Of a stretch of DNA of 64,000 nt, positions 44,578 to 53,675 are shown one piece after another. Every line of letters begins with the position of its first letter. The first letter of the stretch is position 1. The stretch lies in contig NZ_STFF01000005.1 of NCBI RefSeq assembly GCF_004834005.1, forward strand, positions 558,001-622,000, given 5' to 3'. Under the pieces are notes generated by a model. It was not told the origin of the DNA, made no database searches, and worked only from the letters and a program-made list of their open reading frames with translations. Origin of the DNA: Niastella caeni (lineage in GTDB: Bacteria > Bacteroidota > Bacteroidia > Chitinophagales > Chitinophagaceae). The position numbers were made by a program, and so were the translations under genes.

Positions 44578-45141
44578 ATGTCAGATGAATTAAATATTAT
44601 CAGGGAATTAGCCCAGGAGAACATGGAAAAAGCCATTAATCACCTGGAAACAGAATTAATTAAAGTACGTGCTGGTAAAGCCAATCCAAATTTGGTTGAC
44701 GGTATCGTTGTTGATTATTATGGAACGCCAACACCTATTAGCCAGGTTGGTAATATTTCGGTAGCCGATGCGCGCACCTTAACTATTCAACCCTGGGAAA
44801 AAAATATGCTTCAGCCTATTGAGCGGGCAATTATTGCCGCCAATATCGGCATCAATCCACAGAACGATGGAAATATGATCCGGTTATTTATGCCGCCCTT
44901 AACGGAAGAACGGCGTAAAGAACTGGTGAAAAGATCGCATGGCGAAGGGGAGCATTCAAAAGTAGCTATCCGTAACATTCGCCGTGATGCCATGGAGCAG
45001 GTGAAGAAATTACAGAAGAACGGTTTGAGTGAAGATATCTGCAAAGATGCAGAGGCCAGGATCCAAGAAATGACTGATCGCTTTATCGGGCTTGTAGACA
45101 AGCACCTTGCGGCGAAAGAGAAAGAAATTATGACCGTATAG
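44578..45141 (+). CDS. frr: Ribosome recycling factor
   Basis: 187 aa, normal length. Conserved segments KVRAGKANPNLVDGIVVDYYG, TLTIQPWEKNML and RIPPLTEERR-type (here RLFMPPLTEERRKELV) are present. With EF-G it splits post-termination ribosomes. A word array begins 3 nt after the stop. Confidence 0.98.
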   Translation: MSDELNIIRELAQENMEKAINHLETELIKVRAGKANPNLVDGIVVDYYGTPTPISQVGNISVADARTLTIQPWEKNMLQPIERAIIAANIGINPQNDGNMIRLFMPPLTEERRKELVKRSHGEGEHSKVAIRNIRRDAMEQVKKLQKNGLSEDICKDAEARIQEMTDRFIGLVDKHLAAKEKEIMTV

Positions 45142-45144
45142 AAT

Positions 45145-45240
45145 GAAATTGGCGATTTCGGGATTTAGGGATTTTGAGATTTTTCAGAGGCAAAACTATT
45201 TGAAATCTCAAAATCTCTAAATCAAAAAATCAGAAATTGG
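45145..45240. repeat. Inverted 8-bp arrays (GGATTTAG / AAATCTCA), no gene inside
   Basis: Left arm 45145-45184 and right arm 45203-45240. The right arm shares AAATCTCA, AAATCTCT and the end AAATCAGAAATTGG with 36090-36135 and with the 5' array of cassette A. Confidence 0.9.
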
Positions 45241-45251
45241 CTTCTTACCTC

Positions 45252-46133
45252 TTACTTCTGCTTCTTTTTTGAAGTTATATACACGCCAACTAGAATAATT
45301 ACTAATCCCACCACCTGCCATTCATTGATCATTTCTCCTGCCAGCATTCCCCATAATAAAGCGATAAACGGAATGCCATAAGTGACCATCGAGGCAAGTA
45401 ATCCGCCCGCCCGTTTGATCATTACATAAAAAAGCACCGTGGCTACGGCTGTTCCCAGAATGCCTAACAGGGATGAAGCGCCGCTGGCTATAAGCACATT
45501 TTTTTGCGTAAGCGGTAATGCGAAATACCCGGTAGCCCAAAGAATGATAAAACAAGGGATTAATAATAACGCAAAACTTACTGCCACCACCGCCAATGAA
45601 GAGGTCTCCTGTAAATGACGGCCCACCAGGTTAATATTCAAACCATATAAAATGGTTGCCACCAACGCAAACGAAGCAAAAGAAAGGTATTGCATGCTCA
45701 CGCTGCCTTTGGCAAATAATAATACCAGCATACCCCCAATGGCGATCATCACCCCAACCAGCTTATGTAATTGAAACACCTGTCCAAAAAACAGCAATCC
45801 GGTGAAGATGGTAAAGACGGGCGTGAGTGAATTTAGAAAGCCGGCCAGAGAACTATCGATCTTTGTTTCAGCGATACAAAACAAATAAGCCGGAAAGAAG
45901 CTGCCCAACAAACCCGATAGAAAAACATAGCCCAGTTTATTACGCGGTACATTTTTCCATTGCCGCACTGCCACTGGTAATAGCACCAACCCGGCGCTGA
46001 GTATGCGGATGGTGGCAACCTGGTAGGGACTTAAATATTCAATCCCTTCTTTTATGAGAATAAAAGAGCTTCCCCAAATGATACAAAGTACAATGAAAAT
46101 AATCCCGTTTATAAGCATTCCCCTGTCTGCCAT
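45252..46133 (-). CDS. EamA/DMT-family transporter
   Basis: 293 aa, ten membrane helices in two EamA repeats (about 8-140 and 155-288). The IWGSSFILIKEG segment near the N-terminus and GxxxAxxxFxxxI-type helices are typical of drug/metabolite exporters. The substrate is unknown. Confidence 0.9.
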   Translation of the reverse strand: MADRGMLINGIIFIVLCIIWGSSFILIKEGIEYLSPYQVATIRILSAGLVLLPVAVRQWKNVPRNKLGYVFLSGLLGSFFPAYLFCIAETKIDSSLAGFLNSLTPVFTIFTGLLFFGQVFQLHKLVGVMIAIGGMLVLLFAKGSVSMQYLSFASFALVATILYGLNINLVGRHLQETSSLAVVAVSFALLLIPCFIILWATGYFALPLTQKNVLIASGASSLLGILGTAVATVLFYVMIKRAGGLLASMVTYGIPFIALLWGMLAGEMINEWQVVGLVIILVGVYITSKKKQK

Positions 46134-46199
46134 GTAAAAATTTGCTCAAAAATCAGGTATTCAATTTGAAATGTGATAATTTAAAAGAAACATATTTCC

Positions 46200-46949
46200 A
46201 TGGCAACGATCAAATTGAAGGAAATCAGTACGCTGGCGCCAAAAGATTTTGATAAGGAAGCAATAAAAGAGAAAACAGCCGGTATACTCGAAAAACTGGA
46301 TGATCTGCAAAACTTATTATATGCCGAGTCGAAGCATGCGGTACTGGTGATATTGCAGGGCATGGATGCCAGCGGGAAAGACGGCGCTATCAGAAAAGTA
46401 TTTGGCGCCATGAACCCGCAGGGGGTGCGCGTACAATCGTTTAAAGCGCCTACTCCTGAAGAATTAAGTCATGATTTTTTATGGCGAATACATGCTGTGG
46501 CCCCGCCTAAGGGGATCATTCAACTCTTTAATCGCTCGCATTATGAAGATGTTCTCATAACGCGCGTACATAAAATAATAGACGATAAAACAGCCAAAAT
46601 ACGCATGAAGGCCATCAATGACTTTGAGCAGTTATTACAAGAGCATAACAGTACCACTATATTGAAGTTCTACATGCATATATCGCCTGAGGAACAAAAG
46701 CAACGCTTGCAGGAACGCATCAGCGATCCTACCAAGCAATGGAAGTACAATGAAAGGGATTTTGACGAAGCAAAACTGTGGGATGATTATATGGCCGCTT
46801 ATGAAGATTGCTTTGAACATTGCAACGACGTACCCTGGACTGTAGTACCAGCCGATCAAAACTGGTATAAAGAATATATCATTGCCAGCACCCTGCAAAA
46901 GGCATTGGAAAAACTGGATATGGAATACCCCGGCCTGAAGAAAAGCTAG
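46200..46949 (+). CDS. ppk2: Polyphosphate kinase 2 family nucleotide phosphotransferase
   Basis: 249 aa. Walker A GMDASGKDGAIRKVF, lid motif FNRSHYEDVLITRVH and WKYNERDFDEAKLWDDYMAA place it in PPK2 (class III-like by the segment layout, inferred). These cytoplasmic enzymes phosphorylate AMP/ADP or GDP from polyphosphate. Single-gene unit before mscL. Confidence 0.92.
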   Translation: MATIKLKEISTLAPKDFDKEAIKEKTAGILEKLDDLQNLLYAESKHAVLVILQGMDASGKDGAIRKVFGAMNPQGVRVQSFKAPTPEELSHDFLWRIHAVAPPKGIIQLFNRSHYEDVLITRVHKIIDDKTAKIRMKAINDFEQLLQEHNSTTILKFYMHISPEEQKQRLQERISDPTKQWKYNERDFDEAKLWDDYMAAYEDCFEHCNDVPWTVVPADQNWYKEYIIASTLQKALEKLDMEYPGLKKS

Positions 46950-47039
46950 CTGCGAAAGGCTTTAGTTATTGTTTCAGTTGATGATTTAAAAATTTAATAT
47001 ATTAGTTGTAAATATCATTAACAACTAAAACTATAACTT

Positions 47040-47411
47040 ATGGGAATGATGAAAGAATTCAGAGAATTTGCCATGAAGGGCAACGTAGTTGACCTGGCCA
47101 TTGGTGTTATCATTGGCGCGGCATTCAGCAGTATTGTTAGTTCGCTTGTTGATGATGTAATAACGCCCCTGTTATTAAAGCCCGCCTTGGAAGCTGCTAA
47201 TTTACAGGACTTAGATAAGTTGGTGATATTAGGTACTGTTAAAATAGGTAAGTTTTTATCGGCAATACTTAAATTCTTAATAGTTGCATTTATTCTATTC
47301 CTGATCGTGAAAGCCATCAACCGGTTCAAGAAAAAAGAAGAAGTTGCCGCTGCGGTTACTCCCGAAGAAGTTATTTTATTACGCGAAATCCGTGATGCAT
47401 TAAAGAAATAG
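47040..47411 (+). CDS. mscL: Large-conductance mechanosensitive channel
   Basis: 123 aa. N-terminal KEFREFAMKGNVVDLAIGVI, the pore helix GAAFSSIVSSLVDDVITPLL, a second membrane helix (about 78-100) and the cytoplasmic C-terminal helix ending LLREIRDALKK. It opens under osmotic downshock. A terminator follows. Confidence 0.97.
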   Translation: MGMMKEFREFAMKGNVVDLAIGVIIGAAFSSIVSSLVDDVITPLLLKPALEAANLQDLDKLVILGTVKIGKFLSAILKFLIVAFILFLIVKAINRFKKKEEVAAAVTPEEVILLREIRDALKK

Positions 47412-47423
47412 ATTAGGTGGTTT

Positions 47424-47431
47424 TATATTTG
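47424..47431 (+). promoter_or_regulatory. Candidate -7 box for the DUF3078 gene
   Basis: TATATTTG matches TAnnTTTG, 53 nt before the ATG at 47485. The mscL terminator hairpin starts 2 nt later, so the two signals would be nested; hence the low confidence. Confidence 0.35.
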
Positions 47432-47432
47432 C

Positions 47433-47465
47433 AAGGCATTTTGAATTGTCAAAATGCCTTTTTTA
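47433..47465 (+). terminator. mscL terminator
   Basis: AAGGCATTTTG pairs exactly with CAAAATGCCTT around a 6-nt loop, followed by TTTT. Confidence 0.88.
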
Positions 47466-47484
47466 AACTATTTAATTGATCCAT

Positions 47485-48417
47485 ATGCAGAAATTGGCAC
47501 TGGCTTTATCTTTTTTGTTGATAACGGTTACCAGTACAGCGCAGGACAAAACAATTCAGGAGTTAAGAAAAGAATCAGGTAAAACAGTTTCAAAAGATCA
47601 GAACGATACCCTCGTTAAAACCTGGAAGCTTGGGGGTATGTTTAACGGTACAGTTGGGCAAACCTCACTTTCAAACTGGGCAGCTGGCGGCGACCAGTTC
47701 TCTTTTAACGCCAATGGAATATTAAACCTTTTTGCGTTTTATAAAAAAGGGGTCCATTCCTGGGATAATTCCATTGATATGGAACTGGGTTACATAAATT
47801 CCACTTCCCTCGGCACCCGTAAAACCAATGACCGGATGGACCTGGTTTCGAAATATGGTTGCCAGCTTTTTGATCATATGTACCTGACCGGTTTGTTTAA
47901 TTTTCGTTCACAGTTTACCGATGGGTTTACCTATCCAAATGATACCACTAAAATAAAACAGTCTACATTTTTTGCCCCGGCTTACGTGATCGTAGCGTTG
48001 GGTATGGACTGGAAGCCGAGCCCTACTTTTTCATTATTCCTTTCACCCATCACTACCCGCTGGGTAATTGTGAAAGACGATGAGTTATCGGCTAAAGGCG
48101 CTTATGGGGTCGACACAGGCAGAACATCGCGCAATGAGATCGGTGCTTATTTATCAGCCACCTGCAACAGGGAAATAATAAAAAATTTAACCTATAAAGG
48201 CAAACTCGACCTGTTTTCCAATTACAAACACAATCCCCAGAATATTGATCTGTTCATGAGTAACCTCATTAGCATGAACGTTTACAAAGGATTCTCGTTT
48301 TCTATTGGGGCTGATTTCATTTATGATGATGATGTAAAAACCTTTGGTAAAGATAAAAATGCGCCCAGGCTGCAGGTGAGGCAGTTCATAGGGGTAGGGT
48401 ATCAGCGAAAGTTTTGA
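47485..48417 (+). CDS. DUF3078 outer-membrane beta-barrel-like protein
   Basis: 310 aa from ATG 47485. Signal peptide residues 1-19 (TSTAQ). The family hallmark GGMFNGTVGQTSLSNWAAGG is present, followed by alternating amphipathic strands and a C-terminal RQFIGVGYQRKF, suggesting a small barrel in the outer membrane. The function of DUF3078 is not known. Confidence 0.88.
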   Translation: MQKLALALSFLLITVTSTAQDKTIQELRKESGKTVSKDQNDTLVKTWKLGGMFNGTVGQTSLSNWAAGGDQFSFNANGILNLFAFYKKGVHSWDNSIDMELGYINSTSLGTRKTNDRMDLVSKYGCQLFDHMYLTGLFNFRSQFTDGFTYPNDTTKIKQSTFFAPAYVIVALGMDWKPSPTFSLFLSPITTRWVIVKDDELSAKGAYGVDTGRTSRNEIGAYLSATCNREIIKNLTYKGKLDLFSNYKHNPQNIDLFMSNLISMNVYKGFSFSIGADFIYDDDVKTFGKDKNAPRLQVRQFIGVGYQRKF

Positions 48418-48465
48418 TGTTTGAGTTTAAGGCTTTGATTGCTATGTTTTTATGTTGGCAGAATT

Positions 48466-48505
48466 CCAGCCATCGAACCTTCCGGCCATCAAGCCTTCAG
48501 CCATT
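48466..48505. repeat. 8-bp word array (CCAGCCAT / CCGGCCAT)
   Basis: Five units alternate between GCCAT and GCCTT endings (CCAGCCAT, CGAACCTT, CCGGCCAT, CAAGCCTT, CAGCCATT). It is close to the inverse complement of the GATGGCTG array at 2569-2600. Confidence 0.75.
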
Positions 48506-48614
48506 TAACTATCCGGCGGTTGAAATTTTCATAATAGCATAGCTGACTTTTCACAACTTATATACAATAATGACTTTGGGCTGCCAGTAATTTTCTGCAA
48601 TTGTTTTTTTGGCG

Positions 48615-48622
48615 TACGTTTG
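48615..48622 (+). promoter_or_regulatory. Candidate -7 box for scpA
   Basis: TACGTTTG matches TAnnTTTG. It leaves a leader of about 80 nt that contains a 29-codon open frame (from 48651) overlapping the scpA start. Confidence 0.5.
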
Positions 48623-48710
48623 TTGGCTCCCAAAGCCTGTCGGGAAATGCTGGTGATGCAAATGAGTAACCGGGTCCCGCCAGGAGGGGTACAGGCTAAA
48701 AAAGAAGCAC

Positions 48711-49535
48711 GTGAATCAACCGTCGTATCAGATTAAGTTACCGCAATTTGAAGGTCCGTTCGACCTGTTACTGTTCTTTATTGAACGGGATGAGCTGGAC
48801 ATTTATAATATTCCCATCAGCAATATCATCAAGGATTTCCTGGAATACATTCATGGCCAGGAACAATTGAATATTGAGCTTTCGAGCGAATTCATTTTGT
48901 TCGTTTCTACGCTGATGCGCATCAAAGCAAGGATGTTACTTCCCCGTAAAGAGCTGGATGCGCAGGGGAACGAAATAGATCCCCGCCAGGAACTGGTTGA
49001 TAAGATCCTCGAATACAAACGCTTTAAAGAAGCATCCGCCAAGATGGCCGAAATGGAGGCCATTCGTATGCTCATGGTTCGCCGTGGTAATTTAGCCAAA
49101 GAAATAGCAACCATTGGGGAAGAAAGCGGAGAGGGAACTGAAATTCAAACTATTACACTTTTCAAATTGATGAAAACATTTGAAAAGGTAATGAAAAGGG
49201 TTGACCAGCGGAATGTGAAACCCGTGCATACGGTTGTGAAATACAACTATACCATGGAGGAAAGCCGCCAGTATGCCCTGGAAACTGTGAAAAGAGAAAA
49301 GGTAATGGCGTTTGAAAAAGTATTCGATGTTTGTAAAGATCGTATTCACGCCATCTTCATATTCCTGTCGGTACTGGAGTTGATCCAAATGAAATACATG
49401 ACCATCATGGTGGGTGAAGGTCGCAATAACTTCCTGGTAGAATTTAATGAAAACTGGGAGCAGGATGTTGATCTTTCGCAGTCGCCCATTAACCCGGATG
49501 ATGATCCTGACAGACAACCGGAATCAGTGTTATAA
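48711..49535 (+). CDS. scpA: Segregation and condensation protein A
   Basis: 274 aa. GTG start at 48711, then NQPSYQIKLPQFEGPFDLLL, the conserved N-terminus of ScpA kleisins; LDIYNIPISNIIKDFLEYI and the C-terminal winged helix (IFIFLSVLELIQMKYM) agree. It bridges SMC heads with ScpB (not in the window) in chromosome compaction. Confidence 0.95.
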   Translation: MNQPSYQIKLPQFEGPFDLLLFFIERDELDIYNIPISNIIKDFLEYIHGQEQLNIELSSEFILFVSTLMRIKARMLLPRKELDAQGNEIDPRQELVDKILEYKRFKEASAKMAEMEAIRMLMVRRGNLAKEIATIGEESGEGTEIQTITLFKLMKTFEKVMKRVDQRNVKPVHTVVKYNYTMEESRQYALETVKREKVMAFEKVFDVCKDRIHAIFIFLSVLELIQMKYMTIMVGEGRNNFLVEFNENWEQDVDLSQSPINPDDDPDRQPESVL

Positions 49536-49570
49536 TTAGCTAATGTGCTAATCTGATAATGGAATACAGG

Positions 49571-49606
49571 AACTGCCTTGGTCTTGCGGCTAAGGCAGTT
49601 TTGTTT
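49571..49606. terminator. Terminator between scpA and the L,D-transpeptidase-like gene
   Basis: AACTGCCTT pairs with AAGGCAGTT around a 12-nt loop, followed by TTGTTT. It probably serves scpA. Confidence 0.75.
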
Positions 49607-49609
49607 GAC

Positions 49610-50293
49610 CTAATCAAACGTATATAACAAAACCGGCTGTTTTGACTGGTCAATAACCGATGCCAGCTTTTGTAAAAACGGTGTTGACACGGTAGGGCAG
49701 CCATCACTTTGACAAATAGGCAATGGGTCTACTGCTGCATCGGGCACACAGCTATGGGCATGTAATACAACAAACCGTTTAAACGCATTGCTGTTGGTAG
49801 ATTCCAATCCATGTAACTTATAGGCCAGGCCGAATTTTCCCTTGTATGGATTTCCGATCTTATACTTTCCCAGTGAAGTGCAGCCGCAGCCGACCTCATT
49901 TCCATATTGACGCCCGGTAAGCCAGTCTTTATTGCAACGGCCATGTGCTACCAATCCTGCATCGATTACAGAATCTTTTTTGAGATCGTAAATAAAGAAA
50001 CGGTTCTTGCCCGATTCAATACTCATATCAAGCAAAAAACAGGTATTGGTATTATACCCGTGTTGTTTGGCATACGCCAGCAACGGCTTGCCATGGTTAC
50101 TTAACCGGGTAAGTAATTTTTTGTTAGCTATACTTGTTACAGCCGTATGCGTTTTCCCGGTATTAAGTTTGGAATAATACCAGGCAGCGCCGGCTAATAC
50201 AAAACAAAATATAAGGGCAAGGGAAAGAAGCAGGATTCGTTTCATGGTGGAAGGGGTATGAACAGGAGAGACGCTGTTCATCCCAGAATCCAT
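49610..50293 (-). CDS. L,D-transpeptidase-like protein (murein LDT catalytic family)
   Basis: 227 aa from ATG 50293; an ATG at 50245 directly before the membrane helix is also possible. One membrane anchor (KRILLLSLALIFCFVLAGAA). The catalytic region resembles the YkuD-like family PF13645: LHGLESTNSNAFKRFVVLHA and the Cys motif CQSDGCPTVS. Likely a periplasmic enzyme acting on peptidoglycan or linking proteins to it; activity is not proven for this subfamily. Confidence 0.85.
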   Translation of the reverse strand: MDSGMNSVSPVHTPSTMKRILLLSLALIFCFVLAGAAWYYSKLNTGKTHTAVTSIANKKLLTRLSNHGKPLLAYAKQHGYNTNTCFLLDMSIESGKNRFFIYDLKKDSVIDAGLVAHGRCNKDWLTGRQYGNEVGCGCTSLGKYKIGNPYKGKFGLAYKLHGLESTNSNAFKRFVVLHAHSCVPDAAVDPLPICQSDGCPTVSTPFLQKLASVIDQSKQPVLLYTFD

Positions 50294-50328
50294 ATGTACG
50301 TATAGTCAAGAATTTGTTAAAGAAGTAT

Positions 50329-50428
50329 CAGTTACCAGTGGCCAGTTACCGGTTACCAGGAAATACAAAATACAGTCGGGAGCAATGAAATAGAAGCCCG
50401 GCAACCGGCTACTGGTAACGGGCAACTG
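50329..50428. repeat. Inverted 7-bp arrays (CAGTTAC / CGGCAAC), no gene inside
   Basis: Left arm 50329-50356: CAGTTAC, CAGTGGC, CAGTTAC, CGGTTAC. Right arm 50399-50428: CGGCAAC, CGGCTAC, TGGTAAC, GGGCAAC. The right arm ends 3 nt before the dxs stop codon. Confidence 0.9.
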
Positions 50429-50431
50429 TTT

Positions 50432-52363
50432 CTAACCCAACAATTGGTTCACAGTAACCTTCCCCTTCATCATTGTACGAACGGTTTCAGCAATAGCCTG
50501 GGCATCGTAGCCACATTCCCGGTACAATTCTTTAGGGGTGCCATGTTCAACGATCTCATCGGGGATGCCTAATATTTTCACTTCGGCTTTGTAATTATGT
50601 TGTGCCATGAACTCCAGAATGGCGCTGCCAAATCCACCGGTAACAGTTCCGTCTTCAACCGTAACCACTTTGTCGTACTTACTAAAAACTTCGTGGAGCA
50701 ATGCTTCGTCCAGTGGTTTAACAAAACGCATATCATAATGCGCCGGGTTCAACCCGTCCATTTTTAATTCGCGAATGGCGGCAGTGGCAAAGTTGCCGGG
50801 ATGACCAAAAGTAAGAATGGCAATATCCTGACCGTCTTTTATTTTTCTACCCTTTCCGATCGGAATTTCTTCAAAAGGCGTTTTCCAGTCAGCCAGCATA
50901 CCTTGTCCGCGTGGATAGCGAATTACAAACGGCCATTCCATGGTTTCCAACTGTGCAGTGTACATCAGGTTGCGCAGTTCGCTTTCATTCATGGGGGCAC
51001 TGATAACCATATTGGGAATGCAACGCATATACGCGATGTCGTAGGCGCCATGATGGGTAGGACCATCTTCACCAACCAGTCCGGCCCTGTCGAGACAGAA
51101 CACTACCGGCAGCTTTTGAATGGCTACATCATGCACAACCTGGTCGTAGGCACGTTGCATAAAAGAAGAATAGATATTACAGAACACCCGCATTCCCTGC
51201 GTAGCCATACCGGCGCTTAACGTTACGGCATGCTGCTCGCAGATGCCCACGTCAAAAGCGCGATCGGGCATTGCATCCATCATGAATTTGAGCGAAGAAC
51301 CCGAAGGCATGGCAGGCGTTACGCCAAAGATCTTGTTGTTCTTTTCGGCCAGCTCTATAATGGTATGTCCAAATACATCCTGGTATTTGGGCGGTTGGGG
51401 GGTGTCGTATTTCTTTTTATAGATCTCTCCGGTGATCTTATCAAACAAACCGGGCGCATGCCACAAGGTTTGTTCTTTTTCAGCCAGCGCATAACCTTTT
51501 CCTTTCACGGTAATCACATGCAACAACTTGGGACCGGGGATCTTTTTCAGGTCCTGTAACGTATCAACCAGTTTGGTGATGTTATTTCCGTCGATAGGAC
51601 CAAAGTAGCGCAGCTTTAATGATTCAAACAGGTTACTGCTTTTATTGATGAAACCTTTGATGCTGTGTTCGAGCTTGCTGGCCATTTCGCGGGTAAAGTT
51701 CTTACCCACGGGTAATTTGCCCAGCGCCTTCCAGATATCATCTTTCAGTCGGTTATAGGTATGAGAGGTAGTAATATCGGTCAGATATTCCTTTAACGCA
51801 CCCACATTGGGGTCGATGCTCATACAGTTGTCGTTCAATATGATCAGAATGTCAGAATCGGCTACACCGGCGTGGTTCATTCCCTCAAACGCGAGGCCCG
51901 CAGTCAGGGCGCCATCGCCAATAACGGCAACGGATTTACGGTTCTCACCCTTGTATTTGGCGGCCATGGCCATACCCAGGGCGGCAGAAATAGAGGTGGA
52001 AGAATGGCCTACGCCAAAAGTATCGTACTCGCTTTCACTACGCTTGGGAAAGCCGCTGATGCCGTTGTATTTACGGTTGGTGTGAAATTCGTTCCGGCGG
52101 CCGGTGAGGATCTTATGCCCATACGCCTGGTGCCCTACATCCCATACCAATTGATCGTATGGGGTATTGTAGATGTAATGTAATGCTACGGTAAGCTCTA
52201 CCACACCCAGGCTGGCAGCAAAATGGCCTCCATGTACACTTACTACATCAATGATGTATTGCCGCAATTCGTTACAAAGTTGGTGTAACTGCTCTCTGCT
52301 CAATAGTTTAAGGTCGGCTGGGGAATTGATGGTAGTCAACAATGGGCCGGGCGTGATGTCCAT
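50432..52363 (-). CDS. dxs: 1-deoxy-D-xylulose-5-phosphate synthase
   Basis: 643 aa, full length. TPP motif GDGALTAGLAFEGMNHAG...NDN, the pyrimidine-domain Glu in FDVGICEQHAVTLSAGMA, and the C-terminal transketolase-like domain (GTVTGGFGSAILE). First step of the MEP isoprenoid pathway. The HGGHFAASLG segment near the N-terminus is typical. Single-gene unit. Confidence 0.97.
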   Translation of the reverse strand: MDITPGPLLTTINSPADLKLLSREQLHQLCNELRQYIIDVVSVHGGHFAASLGVVELTVALHYIYNTPYDQLVWDVGHQAYGHKILTGRRNEFHTNRKYNGISGFPKRSESEYDTFGVGHSSTSISAALGMAMAAKYKGENRKSVAVIGDGALTAGLAFEGMNHAGVADSDILIILNDNCMSIDPNVGALKEYLTDITTSHTYNRLKDDIWKALGKLPVGKNFTREMASKLEHSIKGFINKSSNLFESLKLRYFGPIDGNNITKLVDTLQDLKKIPGPKLLHVITVKGKGYALAEKEQTLWHAPGLFDKITGEIYKKKYDTPQPPKYQDVFGHTIIELAEKNNKIFGVTPAMPSGSSLKFMMDAMPDRAFDVGICEQHAVTLSAGMATQGMRVFCNIYSSFMQRAYDQVVHDVAIQKLPVVFCLDRAGLVGEDGPTHHGAYDIAYMRCIPNMVISAPMNESELRNLMYTAQLETMEWPFVIRYPRGQGMLADWKTPFEEIPIGKGRKIKDGQDIAILTFGHPGNFATAAIRELKMDGLNPAHYDMRFVKPLDEALLHEVFSKYDKVVTVEDGTVTGGFGSAILEFMAQHNYKAEVKILGIPDEIVEHGTPKELYRECGYDAQAIAETVRTMMKGKVTVNQLLG

Positions 52364-52381
52364 TTAATTGAATTTTATCGA

Positions 52382-52389
52382 CAAAAATA
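52382..52389 (-). promoter_or_regulatory. Candidate -7 box for dxs
   Basis: TATTTTTG on the minus strand, 18 nt before the dxs ATG, matches TAnnTTTG. Confidence 0.45.
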
Positions 52390-52577
52390 CATTATAAAAT
52401 CATGAGCCCTAATAAAGGAAATATTTTAACACAACAAAAAAACGTGCCGGATCAAGAAAATTTGCCGCTTGCTAAAATACGCGCTAAAATCCTGACAATT
52501 TTACTACTTTGTAGTGCCGGTAACCCTACTTATTCGGCCACATATCCAAAATACATAACCAGAGCGGGCTAATTGCC

Positions 52578-52585
52578 TAGATTTG
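52578..52585 (+). promoter_or_regulatory. Candidate -7 box for the LytS-like kinase gene
   Basis: TAGATTTG matches TAnnTTTG. It lies after an in-frame TTG at 52573 and so favours translation from ATG 52603 or 52612. Confidence 0.5.
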
Positions 52586-52602
52586 TTACAGTTCCATTGA
52601 GT

Positions 52603-53667
52603 ATGATAAGTATGATAAAGAAGAGAATTCCATATTACTGGCTATGCCAGTTTGTAGGCTGGAGCGCCTTTATTTTATTGTTCATCTTTTTTTACCTGAC
52701 CCTACGCACCCAGGAAACACCCTACATATACCATGTGTTAGTGCTTGAGGCGGTCCTTGGCTTCGTGGTTACCCATGTAATGCGGTTTTTTATACGTAAG
52801 AATAAGTTTATTGATAAACCGGTGAATGAGCAGGTGTTTTATATATTTTTTATTTCTATCCTGTTCTCTCTCATTTACGCGGCTATAGGTACCACCCTTG
52901 AACAGGTGCTGAACATAGAAGCACCCCGGCAAAAGTCGATTCTATTGTTAAATAAGATCATGCGGGCGTCGATGGGTTGTTTTATGTTCATCCTTATCTG
53001 GAACATGATCTATTTTGCCTATCACTATATTTTAAAAACACGGCAGGCGCAGTTAGATAAAATCCGGCTTGAATCGCTGGTAAAAGAACTGGAGTTGAAA
53101 ACCATAAAAGCGCATATTAATCCACATTTTATTTTCAATGCCCTTAACAGCATCCGGGCATTGATAGATGAAAACCCCGGCCGTGCCCGTAATGCCATTA
53201 CCGAGCTTAGTAATATTTTACGCAGCAGCATGCAGGCTGAAAAAGTAGAAACTGTTCCGTTTGAAAAAGAGCTGGGGATTGTAAAAGATTACCTGGCGCT
53301 GGAGTATATCCGTTTTGAAGACCGGCTGAAAATTGAATACCAGATCGACGAAGATACCCTCGACCAACCGGTGCCGCCGATGATGTTGCAAACGTTGGTG
53401 GAGAACGCCATTAAACACGGTATTGGCAAACAGATTGGCGGTGGAGTGGTAAGAGTGATCTCGGATTTTAAAGAGAATTTTCATGAGTTGGTGGTGCTGA
53501 ATACCGGCTACCTGAACGGACAAATTAAAGACGACGACGGGTTTGGATTGTTCAGCACCAAAAACCGGTTGCAATTATTGTTTGGCGAAAAGGCTAATTT
53601 TGAAATAAAGCAAGTGGGATCTGATTTAGTGGAAGCCCGCATATTGATCCCTGTTGAAATTAAATAA
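52603..53667 (+). CDS. LytS/YpdA-type sensor histidine kinase
   Basis: 354 aa from ATG 52603 (52612 is a close alternative). Four membrane helices (about 12-140) without a separate sensor domain. Phospho-acceptor His in AHINPHFIFNALNSI (His_kinase family PF06580) and HATPase box PMMLQTLVENAIKHG. It lacks the usual G-box richness, as is common in this family. The signal is unknown. Its partner regulator follows after 8 nt. Confidence 0.93.
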   Translation: MISMIKKRIPYYWLCQFVGWSAFILLFIFFYLTLRTQETPYIYHVLVLEAVLGFVVTHVMRFFIRKNKFIDKPVNEQVFYIFFISILFSLIYAAIGTTLEQVLNIEAPRQKSILLLNKIMRASMGCFMFILIWNMIYFAYHYILKTRQAQLDKIRLESLVKELELKTIKAHINPHFIFNALNSIRALIDENPGRARNAITELSNILRSSMQAEKVETVPFEKELGIVKDYLALEYIRFEDRLKIEYQIDEDTLDQPVPPMMLQTLVENAIKHGIGKQIGGGVVRVISDFKENFHELVVLNTGYLNGQIKDDDGFGLFSTKNRLQLLFGEKANFEIKQVGSDLVEARILIPVEIK

Positions 53668-53675
53668 AATGAGTT

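Noticed and set aside
48651..48737. 29-codon open frame overlapping the scpA start
   Set aside because: It could be a leader peptide, but nothing beyond the open frame supports it.
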